Part shown: positions 18,423 through 27,767 of the stretch, piece by piece
How positions within the stretch are numbered: the stretch's first letter is position 1
How the letters are laid out: every line of letters starts with the position of its first letter
Assembly (NCBI RefSeq): GCF_030503435.1
Contig: NZ_JAUKPO010000026.1
Span: 1 to 64,000 of the forward strand
Direction of reading: 5' to 3'
DNA: 64,000 bases
Source: Rhodocytophaga aerolata
Lineage (GTDB): Bacteria > Bacteroidota > Bacteroidia > Cytophagales > 172606-1
Translations under genes and position numbers: made by a program
Notes under the pieces: generated by a model
Told to the model about the DNA's origin: nothing
Databases searched by the model: none
What the model saw: only the letters and a program-made list of their open reading frames with translations

Positions 18423-18755
18423 ACCAAGTCCATGGCCTACAAATAAAGTAAGCTAAACTTCCTACATAGACAAATTCCTTTTAAGTACATACTCGCTGTC
18501 GATTGAATTGTCAAATAATTTTCTCTAAGAGAATGTCAAGCAGAAAAAAGCTACCAATACGGACAACTCTTTGCAAGTTACTCAAAGGTAAGTGCTAATA
18601 GAAGGAGAAGGAAAGCAGACTAAGAAGGCATTCATGAGATTTTCTACAGATTTTTTCATGTGACGCATTATCATCTGTGTCAAGTGCTTGTATTACCGAA
18701 GAAAATACCAGACTTCAATAAAATCAACCTATAGTTTTGTAGCACATAATAAGTG
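18423..18755. other. Intergenic region without a detectable gene
   Basis: About 330 bases between the AhpD-like gene and the strong hairpin at 18756-18796. No frame looks coding. The length and the terminal hairpin would permit a small RNA, but no promoter or structure supports it strongly. Confidence 0.4.
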
Positions 18756-18796
18756 ATTAAATCAAAAAAGCCTGTTTAAGGCTTTTTTGATTTAAT
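18756..18796. terminator. Perfect bidirectional intrinsic terminator
   Basis: 18-base perfect arms (ATTAAATCAAAAAAGCCT and its complement) with a 5-base loop GTTTA. A-tract and T-tract flank a short GC core, so it works on either strand. It sits 330 bases behind the AhpD-like gene and 30 bases before the receiver-domain gene. Confidence 0.8.
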
Positions 18797-18826
18797 AGAT
18801 TTTTGTAGTTATTTTTTAAATCACCT

Positions 18827-19222
18827 ATGCTAACTTTTCGTTTTAAAACCGCTCTACTTATTGATGACAATGATGTGGATGCTATGATTCATTCCAGACT
18901 TGTCAAAAATTCCTGTTTTGCCGAGGAAATTATTATTAAATATTCTGCAATAGAAGCGCTTGACTACCTATCAAAGAGATTATTTGCCTCACAAGCTTTT
19001 CCTGAGATCATTTTTTTAGATGTCAATATGCCGTTGATGAATGGATTTGATTTTTTAACTGAATTAGATAAATTTCCTGCTTCTGTTTGGAAAGAAACAA
19101 AGATTATCATGCTCTCTTCTACTATACATAAAGAAGAGATAGCGAAAATACATTCTAATCCGAAAGTATATACTTTTATCTGCAAACCTCTCACCGCACT
19201 AGGGTTAATGAAGCTAATGTAA
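18827..19222 (+). CDS. Stand-alone response regulator receiver protein
   Basis: 131 residues, only a CheY-like receiver domain. The acidic pair is Asp13/Asp14 (LLIDDNDVDAMI), the phospho-acceptor Asp65 in IIFLDVNMPLMNG, Ser97/Ser98 (IIMLSST) and Lys120 in FICKPLTA. The DDN-x-x-D start and the long alpha-2 loop are typical of Rcp1-like single-domain receivers in Cytophagales, which work in phosphorelays or motility control. The C terminus (LGLMKLM) is slightly short for helix 5. No histidine kinase is adjacent, so the partner is unknown; IS-like debris follows immediately. Confidence 0.85.
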   Translation: MLTFRFKTALLIDDNDVDAMIHSRLVKNSCFAEEIIIKYSAIEALDYLSKRLFASQAFPEIIFLDVNMPLMNGFDFLTELDKFPASVWKETKIIMLSSTIHKEEIAKIHSNPKVYTFICKPLTALGLMKLM

Positions 19223-19357
19223 GGTAACCACCCGCAGGAACAGTCCTACTTTAGTGGTAGTTGCCCAAGTAATTTGGTAGAAAAACAGTTGAAGATGATG
19301 GCACCCCAATTGAGAACAGAACTGGAGATATTTCCCTGGTAGAATGTTAGTTTATAA

Positions 19358-19520
19358 AGCGGTCTGACACAAAAACAATTCTGCTCAACTCATCAGATGC
19401 CGGTGCATATTCTGATCTATTGGGTGGGCAAGTACCGTAACTCACAGCTTATTAAGCCTACCGCAGACAAAGCAGAGGTTACTAAGGCTAGCAAAAATAA
19501 TAGTCCTGTTGTTTTATTGT
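19358..19520 (+). mobile_element. Remnant of an IS66-type accessory ORF (TnpA-like)
   Basis: The frame from 19358 reads SGLTQKQFCSTHQMPVHILI then YWVGKYRNSQ, which resembles the helix-turn-helix start of IS66-family orfA proteins (S-G-L-S/T-Q-K-x-F-C ... Y-W-x-x-K/R). It is preceded by a stop and has no start codon. No matching transposase is left nearby. The call rests on this short motif. Confidence 0.45.
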
Positions 19521-19640
19521 GCAGGTTAGAGAACAGTAGTAAAATTGGTGCTTTTTCTCTATAATAGGCATTTGATCCATTATCATTTGTATCAAATAAA
19601 GTTGTCAGCTACTAAGTACTCATTTTGCTTTCCTAATCAA

Positions 19641-20534
19641 ATGGATATTAAAAAGTATTTCTACGTTGCTATTTCTTGCCTAGTACTAGAGGTTGTATCC
19701 AGTCTGTATTTGATTGTTAGCAGCTACAAGAGTGACCCTACCGGAGAAGCCATGGGACAAGGATTAGGTTATATAGGCTTGCTTATGAGTATTCTTTTCA
19801 TAGTTTGTCTTGGAATTAGCTATTCTGCAAATATCCAATGGGCGGTTTCTACTATCTCTATCCTGGTTGCTTTACCCATTCTAGCACTAGTAATGTATCA
19901 AGTGAAAGATTTAGTGGATAAGCATACTACGAAAATGGCACATGATAAATTTGAGCAGGGTGAAGACATTTTTCCCAAGGGAACTCCTACATATTTAGCA
20001 AAAGCGATAGCTGCTAATGATACAGGAGCAATAAAAACATTAATCTCTCAAGGAGCTCAACTGAATCAAAGCAGTAATTCTGGGAGTTCTTATCTACACT
20101 ATGCTATCCAACTAGCTTGTAAATACGGCCATGATTTAACGCCTGTTTATACGTTACTACAAGCAGGGGCCGACCCTAATTTGGGAGCCCCTCTTTTAGA
20201 AGCCTTCTATGCTAATGGTGAAAAAAGCTTGCAAGCCATGGAGTACTTATTACAACATGGGGCAGATCCAAATGTTGAAGATATGTACCAAGTTCCAATC
20301 CTGCATAATTGCAGAGATCTAGCTAAATTGAAAATGTTGGTAGCCTATGGTGCCAACTTAAATATAGAAAGCCACTATTGGACCACCAAAGGTTATACGC
20401 CTGTTATGTCATTAGTCAATCAGGAAAGCTGGGAAGCTATGCTGTTACTGATCGAACATGGGGCAGATCCAAATCATCAGGCAGCAGATGGATCTACTTT
20501 AAAGTTTGCTGCAAAAAAAGCGAAAGATTTATGA
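19641..20534 (+). CDS. Membrane-anchored ankyrin repeat protein
   Basis: 297 residues from ATG 19641 (MDIKKYFYVAISCLV). A GTG at 19545 would add a 32-residue polar leader and is less likely. Three transmembrane segments lie at about 8-28, 42-61 and 66-88. From about residue 115 there are five ankyrin-type repeats: for example TPTYLAKAIAANDTGAIKTL, LLQAGADPNLGAPLLEAFY, YLLQHGADPNVEDMY, LVAYGANLNIES and LLIEHGADPNHQAADGSTL. The ankyrin face should be cytoplasmic and bind an unknown partner. It lies between IS66-like and IS3-like debris. The last repeat ends abruptly at TGA after KKAKDL, so the C terminus may have been clipped. Confidence 0.75.
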   Translation: MDIKKYFYVAISCLVLEVVSSLYLIVSSYKSDPTGEAMGQGLGYIGLLMSILFIVCLGISYSANIQWAVSTISILVALPILALVMYQVKDLVDKHTTKMAHDKFEQGEDIFPKGTPTYLAKAIAANDTGAIKTLISQGAQLNQSSNSGSSYLHYAIQLACKYGHDLTPVYTLLQAGADPNLGAPLLEAFYANGEKSLQAMEYLLQHGADPNVEDMYQVPILHNCRDLAKLKMLVAYGANLNIESHYWTTKGYTPVMSLVNQESWEAMLLLIEHGADPNHQAADGSTLKFAAKKAKDL

Positions 20535-20712
20535 AAGTTCTGCGTCTTCTATTCCTACAAAGTTTCTACAGATAGAAGAAAAATTAGGTATACTAAATGT
20601 GTCACCTTAGTCTTCCGGCCATCTTAAAATAATAGCTAACACAACGTCAAATTGTGATAAAAAACCTACTAAAGGAGTGAATTTATAGAGATGATTTTTC
20701 TCTAAGTGTAGT

Positions 20713-21226
20713 GATTACAACAGGGAAGCTTTATCTATTGAGATAGATACATCACTCCCAGCTGCCAGAGTCAAAAGGGTACTGCAAGCAGTAATTAATT
20801 TACGAGGAAAGCCTGCTCAAATCAGGACTGATAATGGACCCGAATTTATTGCTAGTGAGTTAGACATTTGGTGCGAAAAAGAGAATATCCATCTGCAATA
20901 CATTCAACCAGGTAAGGCTACCCAGAATGCTGATGGATCATTATGATCCACTTGAACGCTTCAATGGTAGTTTCAGAAGAGATGTGTTGGATGCTTACTT
21001 TTTAGAAAGTTTAGCTCAGGTGCGATTACGGACCCAGCGATGCACGATCCTGTCGACACCTCCAGCAGAGGATTGGATGAAGGATTATACCAATCACCGA
21101 CCTCATCAAACACTGAATAACCTATCGCCAGTTGCTTCTAGAGAAAGGGCTGTGAACAGTGGAAAATTGCTAAAGGCTCATCCAGCCCTGGAATTTCCCA
21201 TAATTCACAGCCTTAGCCACAATTGA
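20713..21226 (+). pseudogene. IS3-family transposase (OrfB) C-terminal fragment, frameshifted
   Basis: The first frame (from 20713) reads DYNREALSIEIDTSLPAARV and LRGKPAQIRTDNGPEFIASE, with the second catalytic Asp of the DDE integrase core. After a frame change near 20927 it continues PLERFNGSFRRDVLDAYFLE with the catalytic Glu, and WMKDYTNHRPHQTLNNLSP, the IS3 C-terminal signature. The first third, OrfA and both terminal repeats are missing. A small palindromic insertion (20934-20950) lies at the frame break, and a second irregular stretch follows at about 21020-21065. Dead element. Confidence 0.85.
20934..20950. repeat. Inverted repeat TGGATCA-TTA-TGATCCA inside the IS3 remnant
   Basis: Perfect 7-base arms with a 3-base spacer exactly where the transposase frame is lost, just before the catalytic Glu. 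It looks like a local palindromic insertion that created the frameshift. Confidence 0.5.
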
Positions 21227-21615
21227 ATGAGGTTATTTATTAATAATAATTTCTTTCTTGATATTGTTTGAGAACGGGGAAGTCGACATAAATAGCTCTA
21301 TTTCAGGCCCTTATTTCTTTGAGAAGTCCATTTTGTGTGATATTAAAGCAAATGAGAATACATAAGTTGCACGTAAAACTTTTTTTACTATATTGACATG
21401 ATTTGCCATTGAAAATACTGCATCCTGCTTTTGAATTTAGTGTTCTCACTACAATTGAGTTGTCTAGCTTCAAATAGTTGCTTTCTATTCATACTTTTTT
21501 ATGGCAAGCTCATACCGTAAGTAAAAAGAAATCTATCAAGGATTATTTCTTCACATAAAGATTACTAAAAAGTGCCCTATCAAAAGCTCACGAGTACTAC
21601 TCATATTTCTAATTT
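21227..21615. other. Intergenic, AT-rich, no gene seen
   Basis: About 390 bases between the IS3 remnant and the GT61 gene. All frames are short; no clear promoter or terminator recognised. Confidence 0.4.
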
Positions 21616-22851
21616 ATGAATAAAGCCATACGGACAAAGTTCAAAAGGAAATGCTTAGAAATTATTGGCCGGAATATCCCTTATAATACATTCTACAGAC
21701 CCCGCAACATCTATTTCACAAGTAAAGATTTCGTAAGTGCTGTGGCAGAGAATGAAAAAAGCTCTGCCTGTATAGACGTGTATCCGAATGTCATTTCCAC
21801 CCTTACCATTAGTGAGGAATTTTACGATGCCATTCTGGATATTTTCAAGCCAAGTCTTAAGGTCAAAACAACGTATCTGGTAACTTGTATTGAGAATGGC
21901 AGAATTTTTACTGATCATAAGACATCTATTGCTGTTATTTCGCAGGATAATCACCTTATAGCCGATGTCTCTTTCAGTTATAACTATGGCAAAGTGGTTA
22001 AGCCTGAAGATAATACTGTTTTTTCTCAAAAGTTTTTTAGAGAGCCTGTTAAATACAAAGGCGTAGTCTTTAGTATGCTAGCTGGCCTTGGCGCAGTCCA
22101 TAACTATGGACATTGGCTGATAGATGCTCTACCAAGAATTCATTTACTCAAAAAGAGTGGGTTATTTGATAAAGTAGATTGGTTCTTAGTACCTAACTAT
22201 GAGCATGATTTTCAAAAAGATAGTTTGCGAAGGTTAGGCATCGATGCCGCCAAAATTATTCGGGGAGACAAACAGTTGCATATACAAGCAGATCTAATAA
22301 TTGCCTCTACGGCTCCAAGAGGGATTGATTCAATTATGCCCGTTTGGCCTTGCCAGTTTCTTAGAGACACTTTTCTCACCCAACAAACCTTGCAGAGTCA
22401 TTATCCGCCACTAATTTATATTACCCGAAAGGACTCAAAAATTCGCAATGTAGCTGATGAAGATCAGGTGATAGCTCTTCTGAAAGGATATGGATTTGTT
22501 CCTTTTACCTTAAGCCGGCTACCTTTTATCGAAAAAGTAAAATTATTTGCCTCTGCCCAGGTAATTGTCTCCGCAGCTGGGGCTGCTATGACAAATCTGA
22601 TATTTTGTAAGAAAGGAACAAAAGTGTTAGAGTTATTTGGCAAAGGTTTTGTCCATGCTGAGTCCTATGATAAAGCAAATAAAGTAGGCTTAGATTATTA
22701 TTATATTTTAGGTAAATATGGAGAAGAACCAAAGAAATCGCTACTCAAACAGAGATTTGATGTGGTAATAGATCTAAATGTATTAAAAGTAATGATTGAG
22801 AACATCTTAACAGCTTATGAGCAAGAGCATACCCAAGAGCAGCAGTTATAA
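21616..22851 (+). CDS. Glycosyltransferase family 61 (DUF563) protein
   Basis: 411 residues. The central and C-terminal half carries the GT61/DUF563 signature: GAVHNYGHWLIDALPRIHLL (about 157-176), then WFLVPNYEHDFQKDSLRRLG, LIYITRKDSKIRNVADEDQV, and the nucleotide-sugar region FASAQVIVSAAGAAMTNLIF followed by VLELFGKG. GT61 enzymes transfer sugars such as xylose or GlcNAc to glycans; in bacteria they usually belong to exopolysaccharide or lipopolysaccharide loci. No membrane segment, so cytoplasmic or peripheral. It is the first of several glycosyltransferases in 21-31 kb, and a wrecked paralog lies at 30176-30709. Confidence 0.85.
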   Translation: MNKAIRTKFKRKCLEIIGRNIPYNTFYRPRNIYFTSKDFVSAVAENEKSSACIDVYPNVISTLTISEEFYDAILDIFKPSLKVKTTYLVTCIENGRIFTDHKTSIAVISQDNHLIADVSFSYNYGKVVKPEDNTVFSQKFFREPVKYKGVVFSMLAGLGAVHNYGHWLIDALPRIHLLKKSGLFDKVDWFLVPNYEHDFQKDSLRRLGIDAAKIIRGDKQLHIQADLIIASTAPRGIDSIMPVWPCQFLRDTFLTQQTLQSHYPPLIYITRKDSKIRNVADEDQVIALLKGYGFVPFTLSRLPFIEKVKLFASAQVIVSAAGAAMTNLIFCKKGTKVLELFGKGFVHAESYDKANKVGLDYYYILGKYGEEPKKSLLKQRFDVVIDLNVLKVMIENILTAYEQEHTQEQQL

Positions 22852-23266
22852 AACAAATTCATTCCCCTATAGAAAACAATAAGAGATAATTAACTACTCC
22901 TGTTATCAAGTGACAGGAAAGTAAATCAAGTTGCTACAATAGGAGGTATAAAGCAATTGACTAAGAACCAGTGGCTGAAAGGCTAAAGATATCAGAGATA
23001 CACATACGGTTATAAATAAAATGGAAGAGGTTATTCTTTTTTCCGGCCAAGCATGGAAGAGGGGAAACATAGATCGGGGAGAATAAAAAGGGAAGGGGTA
23101 AAATGTAATGGACCAGCCATTAAAGATGAGATAAAGCCTATACAGTAGAGCAGTAAATAAGCTGGGGCATAGGTGAGACAACTACAAGTTCTATATTATT
23201 GATAGTTACCTTATTTTTTATAGTAATCTGCTAAAATAAAATTATATTAACAGGCGATCCCTGCTT
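22852..23266. other. Intergenic region between two glycosyltransferase genes
   Basis: About 415 bases. A 91-codon minus-strand frame exists (22906-23181) but its composition (many Phe, Ser, Tyr, Leu) and lack of any motif look fortuitous. No RNA gene or clear promoter recognised. Confidence 0.4.
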
Positions 23267-24265
23267 ATGAAACTACTTTATTTAATCCTGGCCCACAAGG
23301 AGCCCTCTCAAATTATTCGATTAGTAAAAACGCTTACTGCCCAACAAGATTATGTTATTATTCACTATAACAAGGATTCCAGCCTTGAAGAATATAAGCA
23401 ACTGTCAGATGCTCTACAATCTAACTTATGCGTATTTTTTACAGACAGGATTAAAACAGCCTGGGGCCATTTTTCGTTGATCCAGGCTATTATCAATGGT
23501 CTGAAAAAAGCTCAGGCTCTGGAGTTAAGCTATGATCATGCCATTATTCTGAGTGGACAAGACTATCCGATAAAATCGAATGCGGAAATTAAGCGGTTTC
23601 TGGCAGCTCATCCCAAAAAGCTGTTTTACACCCATTTCGAAATCACGGACGATTTAGGAACTAACAAAAAGTATGTCCACCCAATTAACGACCGGGTAAC
23701 TACCCGCCCACAGAACCATCGTATAGATTCATATTATTTGCTTTTGAAAGACAGAAAATATCTGCTGCTGCCGGGAGAAATGAATAGCAAATCTATAAGC
23801 CTGAGAGCTCGGTTTACCAATAAGTTAAAAGGGTTTATGAGATATGTCATTAAGAGAAAGTTTCCTGAAGGCTATAAACCGTATTTTGGAGCTACCTTCG
23901 GTATGATCACCGCAGAGTTTGCCAACTACCTACTAGAGTTCTATGACGGGCAAAAAGCATTTAATCAGTATATGAAATATGCATTTTGTGCTGATGAAAT
24001 GTACCTGGTAACCGTAGCTATGAATCATCCCTATTTTGCCAGCAAAATGGTGAACACGAATATGATTTTTTCTATATGGACAGATAATGAAGGCTTTCAA
24101 CCGGTCATGTTAACTTCCCGGCATTTGGATCAGATCATGAACTCTAGAAAGTTGTTTGCCCGAAAATTTGATATATGGGTAGATGCTCACGTATTAAATA
24201 TGATTGATGAGAAGGTAACTACCTCACCGCACCTGACTGCTTCCATTGAAACTAGTGAGAAATGA
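23267..24265 (+). CDS. Beta-1,6-N-acetylglucosaminyltransferase-like protein (GT14, Branch domain)
   Basis: 332 residues. The GT14 core starts at the N terminus: LYLILAHKEPSQIIRLVKTL, then VIIHYNKDS, TAWGHFSLIQAI, and HAIILSGQDYPIKSNAEIKR, which matches the family motif L-S-G-x-D/Q-Y/F-P-L/I-x-S/T. Later come YFGATFGMITAEFANYLLEF and CADEMYLVTVAMNHP, with the conserved acidic pair before the C-terminal strand. Bacterial members add GlcNAc or xylose branches on surface glycans. No transmembrane segment. It stands alone on the plus strand and faces the GT9 gene; its acceptor is unknown. Confidence 0.88.
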   Translation: MKLLYLILAHKEPSQIIRLVKTLTAQQDYVIIHYNKDSSLEEYKQLSDALQSNLCVFFTDRIKTAWGHFSLIQAIINGLKKAQALELSYDHAIILSGQDYPIKSNAEIKRFLAAHPKKLFYTHFEITDDLGTNKKYVHPINDRVTTRPQNHRIDSYYLLLKDRKYLLLPGEMNSKSISLRARFTNKLKGFMRYVIKRKFPEGYKPYFGATFGMITAEFANYLLEFYDGQKAFNQYMKYAFCADEMYLVTVAMNHPYFASKMVNTNMIFSIWTDNEGFQPVMLTSRHLDQIMNSRKLFARKFDIWVDAHVLNMIDEKVTTSPHLTASIETSEK

Positions 24266-24478
24266 GTAAGCCGATAATGCAGGTATTGTTTTAAAGGTAG
24301 CTAGCCAAAACCATTGATAAGCTAAACAAATATTCCTGTATACGGACAATTTAGAAACAGGCAATTAGTTGAGATCCTTATGATCAACCTCTTCATTAGA
24401 TTAATCATACACTATACTTATCCCGTACGTGTTAATGAACTATTAAACTTTTTGCCTTTATTTTTCCTAAAGGGATTA

Positions 24479-25693
24479 TCAAGAAATAGAAGTATAGTCA
24501 GTATGTTTTGTAAGTAGCAAATCAATTGAGGGAATAATATCTGCGGGAGAGATTGAGTTGATATCCAAACTTGAGCCATCATGATATTGGCTTACTAAGT
24601 CATCAAACGTAGCCTTACTGCGGGCAATTTGAGGAGGATATATTGTAATATGCTCCTTAAAAATTTGAGCAGGATATGGATTAAATCTGCCTAAATGGTT
24701 ACCATTAGAAATACAAATGGTAGGAGTATGAACTGCAGCTGCTATATGAGGGGCACTGGTTTCATTAGAAATCAATAATTTAGCTTTAGACAGCACATAG
24801 GCAAACTCAATCAGCGTAGTTTTTCCACACAAATTAATAACTGTATCCACTTTTTTTAAGTGATGAATAATTTTTTCAGCCAAAAAATAATCAGCTTTAG
24901 AACCTGCAATTAGTATCCATAGATCGTACCTGGTTTGGATGTAGGTGGCTAGTGTTGCAAACTTATCCGTAGGCCATTGCCTGAATGCTGCACTGGCTCC
25001 TGGAAAAAGTATTACAAAATTGTCTGGCAAGCGTTCACTATAAGATACAGAACTGACATCTATGTGGGGATTTGAGATAGACAACGGCTTGTGAAAAGCT
25101 TTTTCAAAAAATTCTTTATTTCGGTAGAATTCAAAAAGCGGTTTCTCTTCAACCTCTACAATTCTGGTATAGTACTTATAATGGTGTTTAGCAAACTTTT
25201 GGGCATAGTCGATAGAAATACCTGAAATACCAATCTTTTCTGTGGCAGAGCTCATCTTTACAAAAAAATCTCCTACATCATGTTTGCGTCTGGTATAACG
25301 CGGACTGAATACTAGTTCATAATGCTTTTTACGGATCTGTTTTATAGTAGCATAAAGGCACCTAAAATTGCCAAAAAAGAACATACGATCAAACCATATA
25401 AATTCGTCTATATACTGACTGTCTAAAGCTTGAGCAAGGTCTTTATACATGCCCCTGCAGAGAAGAGTAATGTGATACTGAGGGAAATTTTTTCTGATTT
25501 CTTCGATAAAGTTTCTAAATAAAATATAATCCCCTATGCCATCCAAGCGGACAATAAGTAAATTCTTTCCTTTTTCAATCTTCCTCTGATTACTTGTAAG
25601 ATGTATAGAAACAAATAAAATATGTTTTATAATGTCTGCACGCAGGTCAAGTATGTTTCTAAAAAGCTTCCTTAGAAATTTGGGCATTTGCAT
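24479..25693 (-). CDS. Glycosyltransferase family 9 (heptosyltransferase-like)
   Basis: 404 residues. The N-terminal Rossmann half carries LLIVRLDGIGDYILFRNFIE (the family D-x-I-G-D motif) and ITLLCRGMY. The C-terminal half has FVILFPGASAAFRQWPTDKF, the ADP-sugar binding region, INLCGKTTLIEFAYVLSKAK and LISNETSAPHIAAAV, matching the GT9 pattern (S/N-D/E-T-G/S-x-x-H-x-A-A). Such enzymes add heptose or related sugars to lipopolysaccharide core. ADP-heptose synthesis genes are not in the window. It is convergent with the GT14 gene; no terminator hairpin is evident in the 213-base gap. Confidence 0.88.
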   Translation of the reverse strand: MQMPKFLRKLFRNILDLRADIIKHILFVSIHLTSNQRKIEKGKNLLIVRLDGIGDYILFRNFIEEIRKNFPQYHITLLCRGMYKDLAQALDSQYIDEFIWFDRMFFFGNFRCLYATIKQIRKKHYELVFSPRYTRRKHDVGDFFVKMSSATEKIGISGISIDYAQKFAKHHYKYYTRIVEVEEKPLFEFYRNKEFFEKAFHKPLSISNPHIDVSSVSYSERLPDNFVILFPGASAAFRQWPTDKFATLATYIQTRYDLWILIAGSKADYFLAEKIIHHLKKVDTVINLCGKTTLIEFAYVLSKAKLLISNETSAPHIAAAVHTPTICISNGNHLGRFNPYPAQIFKEHITIYPPQIARSKATFDDLVSQYHDGSSLDINSISPADIIPSIDLLLTKHTDYTSIS

Positions 25694-25760
25694 GAAACGA
25701 ATGTTATAGAATTTGCAAAAGTAAGTTCTCCAAATTAATTGTTTTCATCTTAAAGACTAT

Positions 25761-25903
25761 CTAAAAATGTAGTTAAAAAAAATATTAAGTATAAGCCGGA
25801 TCATTGCTATATGAAGCATAGCATCAGAGGATTTGATTTTTCGCTCGTAATCAACACCAAATCTTCTATGTGCTGACAGCCAGCTAAACGTTCGCTCAAC
25901 AAT
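25761..25903 (-). mobile_element. IS5-family transposase C-terminal fragment
   Basis: Read on the minus strand, the frame gives IVERTFSWLSAHRRFGVDYE, then KIKSSDAMLHIAMIRLIL and a stop. This is the last 47 residues of an IS5 (IS427-like) DDE transposase, with the catalytic Glu in VERTFSWL. A stop codon precedes it and the rest of the element is gone. Confidence 0.8.
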
Positions 25904-26257
25904 CTAAGGTTTAGATAGTACTTAAAATTTTTTTTTATACCTATGGGCTTATGTATAATCTAGTAAGAGTAAATAAAAGTATTCCTGACTGCATAAAATC
26001 TTTAGCTCATTAAAATTCAGGCAGAAATTAGTGCGAATGGGAAGCAGAGAGGCACTGCGGCACATAGCATACATCTTTCCTTTGGCCATTCCTTCGTGCA
26101 TGATCTGAATGCTACTTATCTGTGAGGCCTTTGTTTTCCGTAACGAATCAACGTACAAAATTTACTCAGATCAAGCTATGTCGCATTACTGTTGATTTAC
26201 TCAAGAGGGGGTAGATTATATAATTGCCTCTACTTTAGCTTCCTGCAGAAGTTCGTG
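25904..26257. other. Region between the IS5 fragment and the sigma-factor operon
   Basis: About 350 bases. A 69-codon minus frame (25949-26158, SQISSIQIMHEGMAKGKMYA) matches no family I recognise; it may be spurious or a relic brought in beside the IS5 fragment. No hairpin or promoter is convincing. Confidence 0.35.
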
Positions 26258-26854
26258 TTAAGTGTTAAGTTCAGCTAACAATTCCTCAGCTTGTTGTAGG
26301 GCTTGCTGATAATACTTCTGTACCCACTTCGCATAAAACAGAAGGAAAATATAACTGATAGGAAAGGAGAAAAGCCAGAAGTGCTTGTTTTCAGAAAGGT
26401 CATTGCCCCCAAACAGCTTAACGAGTAACACAATCATTGTTAGTAATAATACGTAGCTGAAAGTGATATTTAGTTTTTGCAACCTAATAAACCTTTTTTT
26501 ATCAACAGCAAAGGCTTTGAGCGTTTCTGCATATGATTTATTGAAGTTACCTGCCTTGCTTAATTGCCTGATACTTACAAAGCTGATTGTGGGCAGCAGC
26601 AGTAAAAGCAAGATGGCTACAACACCGGTAACTTGCAAAAAAGCTGTATCTAGCTTGTTGAAACTGTAGCCAATGTATAAAGCAGCCACCAGGCAAACAC
26701 TACTGCCGGAAATTTCAGCTGTTATTATTTTCTTGATTCTTAGCCGGTACTTAGTGCGGTTGATTTTTTCCAGCATTGCACGGGTTATTATTTGTGGTTT
26801 TTCTACCCGGCCAGTTGCCTGATGCCAGCTGTTTTTTAGATCGTCCAGTTCCAT
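26258..26854 (-). CDS. Membrane protein partnered with the ECF sigma factor (putative anti-sigma)
   Basis: 198 residues. The N terminus MELDDLKNSWHQATGRVEKP resembles the short cytoplasmic segment of Bacteroidota sigma-linked membrane proteins. Four transmembrane segments follow, at about 47-65, 76-96, 128-147 and 157-175, and an amphipathic Gln-rich tail (KYYQQALQQAEELLAELN). It starts two bases after the sigma-factor stop, so the pair is co-translated. By position it is an anti-sigma candidate, but no zinc-binding ZAS motif (H-x3-C-x2-C) or FecR domain is present, so the role is inferred from context only. Confidence 0.65.
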   Translation of the reverse strand: MELDDLKNSWHQATGRVEKPQIITRAMLEKINRTKYRLRIKKIITAEISGSSVCLVAALYIGYSFNKLDTAFLQVTGVVAILLLLLLPTISFVSIRQLSKAGNFNKSYAETLKAFAVDKKRFIRLQKLNITFSYVLLLTMIVLLVKLFGGNDLSENKHFWLFSFPISYIFLLFYAKWVQKYYQQALQQAEELLAELNT

Positions 26855-26856
26855 TG

Positions 26857-27348
26857 TTATGCTTGTTTAGAAATTTGCTGCTTTAATTTTTCTTTTATTC
26901 GCGACAGTTTAGTGGCAACGTTGCTGACAGAAATACCAATAATTTCGGCCATCTCTTCATAAGTTTTTTCTTCCAAATACAGGATTACTAGGCCCTTGTC
27001 GAGTAAATTTAGCTTGTCAACAAATGTTTTCAGAAGCTTCCATTGCTCTTCATCCTGGCTGTTGTCTACATCTGGTAAGTTGGAAAGCTGCTCATCTATT
27101 GGCACTATAGGGACTTTTCTTTTAGTCACTTTCAGATGGTAAATAGCTACATTCATCGCTACCCGATAGATCCAGGTACTTAATTTTGACTGTTGGTTAA
27201 AGCTGTCAAAGGATTTCCAAAGCTGGTAAATGATTTCCTGCACCAGGTCGTCTCTATCTTCTGCTTCATGGGTATACAGGGAAGCAATTTTATAGATAGA
27301 ACCTTGATTGGCTTGTAGGGCGGCTATAAATGTCTCTGCTTTGTCCAC
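26857..27348 (-). CDS. ECF-type RNA polymerase sigma factor (sigma-70 family)
   Basis: 163 residues. Region 2 spans about 10-80, with EDRDDLVQEIIYQLWKSFDS (2.2) and STWIYRVAMNVAIYHLKVTK (2.3-2.4). A linker with many acidic residues follows, then region 4 at about 105-160: LLDKGLVILYLEEKTYEEMA and the helix-turn-helix EIIGISVSNVATKLSRIKEK. It directs polymerase to a small regulon under control of the downstream membrane protein. Local targets cannot be recognised. The 420 bases upstream hold no gene, leaving room for an autoregulated promoter. Confidence 0.93.
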   Translation of the reverse strand: MDKAETFIAALQANQGSIYKIASLYTHEAEDRDDLVQEIIYQLWKSFDSFNQQSKLSTWIYRVAMNVAIYHLKVTKRKVPIVPIDEQLSNLPDVDNSQDEEQWKLLKTFVDKLNLLDKGLVILYLEEKTYEEMAEIIGISVSNVATKLSRIKEKLKQQISKQA

Positions 27349-27767
27349 AAAAATGAATAGTTTATTGTTTCACCTATATTAGTGTAGCAGAGGTAAAGAA
27401 AATCACAGGATACAATAAATTTTATTGCAGCAATAAGGTGTATGGTGCCTGATACGTAAGGTGAGTTCAAGAAAAGACAGCCATTCCTATATCAATAAGT
27501 TAAGTCAAAAAAAGCATGGATCATGTAACGTTCCATTTTGAAAAGCTGAATTGTGATAGTTTACCTCCTTGCTGGCTGACCGGAAAAGTAACGTAAACAA
27601 AACTTTGGATAGATTTTGCTATCAGTCAGAGCTAGGGTTAGTTAGAAAGTATATACAACCTTTTATCCTCTCATCCTTCCATTACTCTATTTTTAGTTTT
27701 GTAAGAATGTATTTGAGCATACTTTGTATCATGAATTAGATCATCTGAACAGGTAGGATAAGGTTTT
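27349..27767. other. Divergent intergenic region upstream of the sigma factor
   Basis: About 420 bases with no coding frame. It should hold the promoters of the sigma operon (leftward) and of the membrane protein gene (rightward); I could not fix either one. Confidence 0.4.

Noticed and set aside
22906-23181. 91-codon minus-strand frame between GT61 and GT14 genes
   Set aside because: Low-complexity Phe/Leu/Ser/Tyr-rich translation without motifs, probably an AT-rich chance frame.
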